Below are positions 61,445 to 64,000 of a stretch of DNA of 64,000 nt, piece by piece. Below the pieces are notes generated by a model that ran no database searches, had not been told where the DNA came from, and saw only the letters and a program-made list of their open reading frames with translations. The stretch is taken from positions 250,501 through 314,500 of the forward strand of contig JBAIAC010000270.1 of the NCBI GenBank assembly GCA_037349315.1, given 5' to 3'. A program made the position numbers and the translations under genes. The stretch's first letter is position 1. Each line of letters begins with the position of its first letter. This stretch comes from Chelydra serpentina. Lineage: Eukaryota > Chordata > Testudines > Chelydridae.

Positions 61445-62620
61445 TGTAACGATGAGGCCTCTGGCGGGACACTACCGAGAGTATCAATTCAGGACACATT
61501 ACTTAGAGCAGGGCAGTCACAGCCCAAAGCTGGGGGTCCTTCACTACTAAGGCACCAAACCAGACAGACAGAGAGGACTTTGGTTTTACCCCACTGGCTA
61601 ACCATAAGTCTCACAAGCAATCCCCTTAGACACTCCAGTTTCCCAGTATCACCACCAGTGCCACTCCTTATGGGGACAAATGGTTATGAAAACCAATGCC
61701 CCAGTAAAAGAAAAAAGGTTCTCCCGATCGCAAAGGACCAAGCCCCAGACCCAGGTCAGTGGAAGGAATTTTCCTCCAGGGTAGATTGGCAGAGGCCCTG
61801 GAGGTTTTTTGCCTTCCTCTGCAGCATGGGGCACGGGTCACTTATTGGAGAATTCTCTGCATCTTGAAGTCTTTAAACCATGATTTGAGGACTTCAATAG
61901 CTGAGACATAGGTGAGAGGATTATTCCAGGAGTGGGTGGGTGAGATTCTGTGGCCTGCATTGTGCAGGAGGTCAGACTAGATGATCATAATGGTCCCTTC
62001 TGACCTTAAAGTCTATGAGTAATATACAAGTCAGATCTTACCCACAAATCACGCTGTTGCCAATCCTTTAGAATCTAACATCTAAAAGTTTATTCAGAAA
62101 AAGAAAGAAATATAGATGAGAGCTAAAATTGGTTAAATGGAATCAATTACATACAGTAATGGCAAAGTTCTTGGTTCAGGCTTGTAGCAGTGATAGAATA
62201 AACTGCAGGCTCAAATCAAGTCTCTGGAGTACATCCACGGCTGGGATGGGTCATTCAGTCCTTTGTTCAGAGCTTCAGTATAGCAAAGTTCCTCCAGAGG
62301 TAAGAAGCAGGACTGAAGACCAGATGGGGATGAGGCAGCTGTATTTTATAGTTTCTTCCAGGTGGAAGGACACCTCTTTCTTCTTACTGTGGAAAATTAC
62401 AGCAGCAAGATGGAGCTCGGAGTCACATGGGCAAGTCACATGTCCATGCATGACTCAGTTTGCAGGCCGATGCCATGAATTATATGTTAGTTTGAATGTT
62501 CCCAGGAAAGCTCAGATGTGGATTGGTGTCTCCCAAAATCCATGGTCAGTTAAGTGCCACTATATGACCTTGGTTGCAACAATGATCTATTCGGTCAGAG
62601 TTCATATTAATAACATCACA
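61445..62620 (-). mobile_element. minus-strand LTR of the 17.7-kb family, interrupted by CR1
   Basis: Begins TGTAACGATGAGG (reverse complement of the LTR end CATCGTTACA) and ends 'ataacatcaca' (reverse complement of TGTGATGTTAT). Matches 17703-18774 in inverse orientation through the U5 and U3 parts. Flanks do not duplicate. A CR1-type fragment sits inside (about 61748-62025). Confidence 0.82.
61748..62025 (+). repeat. CR1-type LINE 3' fragment inside the LTR
   Basis: 'gaattttcctccagggtaga...' to 'gactagatgatcataatggtcccttctgacc...gtctatgag' is a LINE 3' end. LTR sequence flanks both sides ('gccccagacccaggtcagt' left, 'atatacaagtcagatcttacc' right), so this fragment is younger than the LTR. 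Confidence 0.75.
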
Positions 62621-62839
62621 CACCTTCACTTCCTTCCAGCCTGTTAGCTCCTGCTAATGAGGCTGGCAGGTGCGGGCAGTTCCCAGGCAAACACTGGTTA
62701 TTTACCCAGCCCCAATCCATTCCCCCTGACTGGGGCTGGGGTGGCAGGAGCTGATTAAGGGCTTTCCTAGCAGCGCCCTGCCACAGGGACAGAGGCAGCC
62801 CCAAAACATCCTAGGGGCTTAGATTATAGAATCTCCTTC

Positions 62840-63215
62840 TGTAGGACATCCGTGGGCCTGACATCCATGGAGAGCAAGTGGAGCAGCCTCCAGCGTGGCT
62901 AGTCATGGGCTGCCAGGCGCTGAGCCATCAGAGATGGGTGTTGATGCTAGAGAGGTTGTGGAGCCCTCCCCCACTCTGGGGTTCCTGCTGCCGGCTCCTG
63001 CCAGCCGGGGTCTCAGCCCCCTGCCAGCCTGGGTTCCTTCACCCAGGCTGGCAGCAGGCTCTTGGTGGGGCCAGCGGCAGGACAGCGGCAGAAGCCAGCG
63101 GCAGGAACCCGCGGTGGGGCGGGGGAGGGTGGCTGAGCTGCCACCGTGTGCCGTCAACAACCGGCTCGCGTGCCACCTTTGGCATGCATGCCGGAGGTTG
63201 CCGACCCCTGGCATA
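62840..63215. mobile_element. hAT-like element remnant
   Basis: Ends 'ggaggttgccgacccctg', the terminus shared with the 34.3-kb MITE and 10.9-kb fragment. Interior is rich in 'ggcaggaacc' and 'cagcggcagg' blocks. The left end is not found. Confidence 0.5.
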
Positions 63216-63249
63216 TACCAATGTGATATATACCATTATGTGTGTGGTC

Positions 63250-63515
63250 TACATGAAATTCCTATAAGGAGGGTGCACAACTGGTTGGAAGTCAGTAATC
63301 ACAGAGTTGTTATCAATGGTTGCTATCGAACTGGGGGGATGTATCTAGGGGTCCCGCATGGGGTCATTCCTGGATCTGGCACTAGTTAACGTTTTCATTA
63401 ATGGGCTGGTTCTCAGCTGTGGTCCACCACTTCTTCAGGAAAAGCCCCTGGTGCACCCCTGAAGAAGCGGTGGACCACAGTTGAGAACCATCGCATTAAT
63501 GGCTTGGATAACGAA
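63250..63515 (+). repeat. CR1-like RT fragment split by a MITE
   Basis: + strand text HNWLEVSNHRVVINGCYRTG then GGMYLGVPHGVIPG, the RT active-domain neighbourhood ('GVPQGS' type, here decayed). It is cut by the MITE at 63405 and resumes 'ggcttggataacg' after it. Confidence 0.75.
63405..63494. mobile_element. palindromic hAT MITE
   Basis: 90 bp. Inverted arms 63407-63439 and 63458-63490 (33 bp, two mismatches) flank a short loop. The ATTAATGG duplication (63397-63404 and 63495-63502) is perfect. Terminal word 'GGTTCTCA' is hAT-type. Confidence 0.85.
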
Positions 63516-63519
63516 GCCC

Positions 63520-63737
63520 AGCCCCAGTTTGAAATACAGACAGTATAAAGCCAATATTCATAACTTCAACTACAAACTGATCCATGCATATAAATGGCAT
63601 AATCATAACCAGCCAAGCATAACCCGGTCTTAGACACCTCATTTGACCCCCTGTATATAAGATTTGGTGCCACTACAGGACCTTTGTTGCAACAATGATC
63701 TATACGGTCCCAGTTATTGTCAATAACGTCACACATG
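63520..63737 (-). mobile_element. truncated LTR (U3 part) of the 17.7-kb family
   Basis: + strand 'cagccccagtttgaaatacagac' to 'cccagttattgtcaataacgtcaca' is the inverse of LTR bases 1 to about 220. It is much closer to the LTR start than the copy at 62.6 kb, so a distinct insertion or rearranged piece. Confidence 0.85.
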
Positions 63738-63760
63738 GGCAGCAGCAAGCCAGCTGCGAG

Positions 63761-63884
63761 TAGGGTGACCAGACAGCAAGTGTGAAAAATCAGGACAGGG
63801 GGTGGGGAGTAATAGGAGCCTATATAAGAAAAAGCCCCAAAAATCGGGACTGTCCCTATAAAATCGGGACATCTGGTCACCCTA
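63761..63884. mobile_element. short hAT MITE (TAGGGTGACCAG family), copy 2
   Basis: 124 bp. Ends TAGGGTGACCAGA and TCTGGTCACCCTA inverted. Perfect 8-bp duplication GCTGCGAG (63753-63760 and 63885-63892). Closely matches the copy at 45540 throughout. Confidence 0.92.
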
Positions 63885-64000
63885 GCTGCGAGCAGCGAGA
63901 ACCATTTGCTAGCCAGGGAAGGAGCCTACGCTAGTGCAGGGGGGAGTGGCCTGGATTGTGCGGGATGATCATGTTCAAGTCCAGGGCCCTAGGGGACGCA

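Overview
This window is vertebrate nuclear DNA, most likely from a cryptodiran turtle and less likely another non-avian reptile. Evidence: genes split by GT-AG introns; a very high density of CR1 LINE fragments on both strands with turtle/crocodilian-type 3' ends; a tRNA-derived SINE with a CR1-like tail (about 51.8-52.0 kb); a Penelope-like element; SCAN-type Gypsy LTR elements; and many short hAT elements with 8-bp target duplications. Nothing looks prokaryotic.

Two genes are readable, both on the + strand. (1) A two-exon histone H2B variant (3947-5589, 118 aa) with one intron and a polyadenylation signal, so not a replication-dependent H2B; the best fit is H2B.K. (2) A long gene starting at 6158 and running off the right edge. 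I traced 17 exons (6158-61126, about 701 codons) whose phases all agree. It encodes an IQ-motif/AAA-like protein of the IQCA1/DRC11 family, best matched to IQCA1L, a probable ciliary nexin-dynein regulatory complex protein. The C-terminal exons lie outside the window. A GC-rich segment with a near-consensus RFX X-box lies just upstream of its start codon.

Layout: 0-3.9 kb, repeats and unassigned DNA. 3.9-5.7 kb, H2B variant. 5.7-7.1 kb, IQCA1L promoter and exons 1-2. 7.1-17.2 kb, intron 2 with CR1, LTR-like, Penelope and a 51-bp minisatellite. 17.2 kb, exon 3. 17.7-24.4 kb, a complete-ended LTR retrotransposon with SCAN-type Gag and protease but no readable polymerase. 24.7-27.3 kb, a minisatellite of about 53 x 49 bp. 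27.4 kb, exon 4. 27.6-33.0 kb, a DNA transposon and CR1s. 33.0 kb, exon 5. 33.1-50.6 kb, a 17.5-kb repeat-filled intron. 50.6-56.2 kb, compact exons 6-14. 56.5-58.5 kb, two related minisatellites. 58.5-59.0 kb, exons 15-16. 60.1-60.9 kb, another minisatellite. 60.9 kb, exon 17. 61.1-64 kb, LTR, CR1 and hAT fragments.

The most unusual feature is that at least five minisatellite families occupy introns of this one gene, and four of them end roughly 15-185 bp upstream of an exon's splice acceptor. Several have units carrying splice-site-like or branch-point-like motifs. Other items of note are the SCAN-Gag LTR element with an unidentified ORF in the env position running into its LTR, a hammerhead-ribozyme-like core in the Penelope tail, and several hAT/MITE insertions dated relative to CR1s by target duplications.
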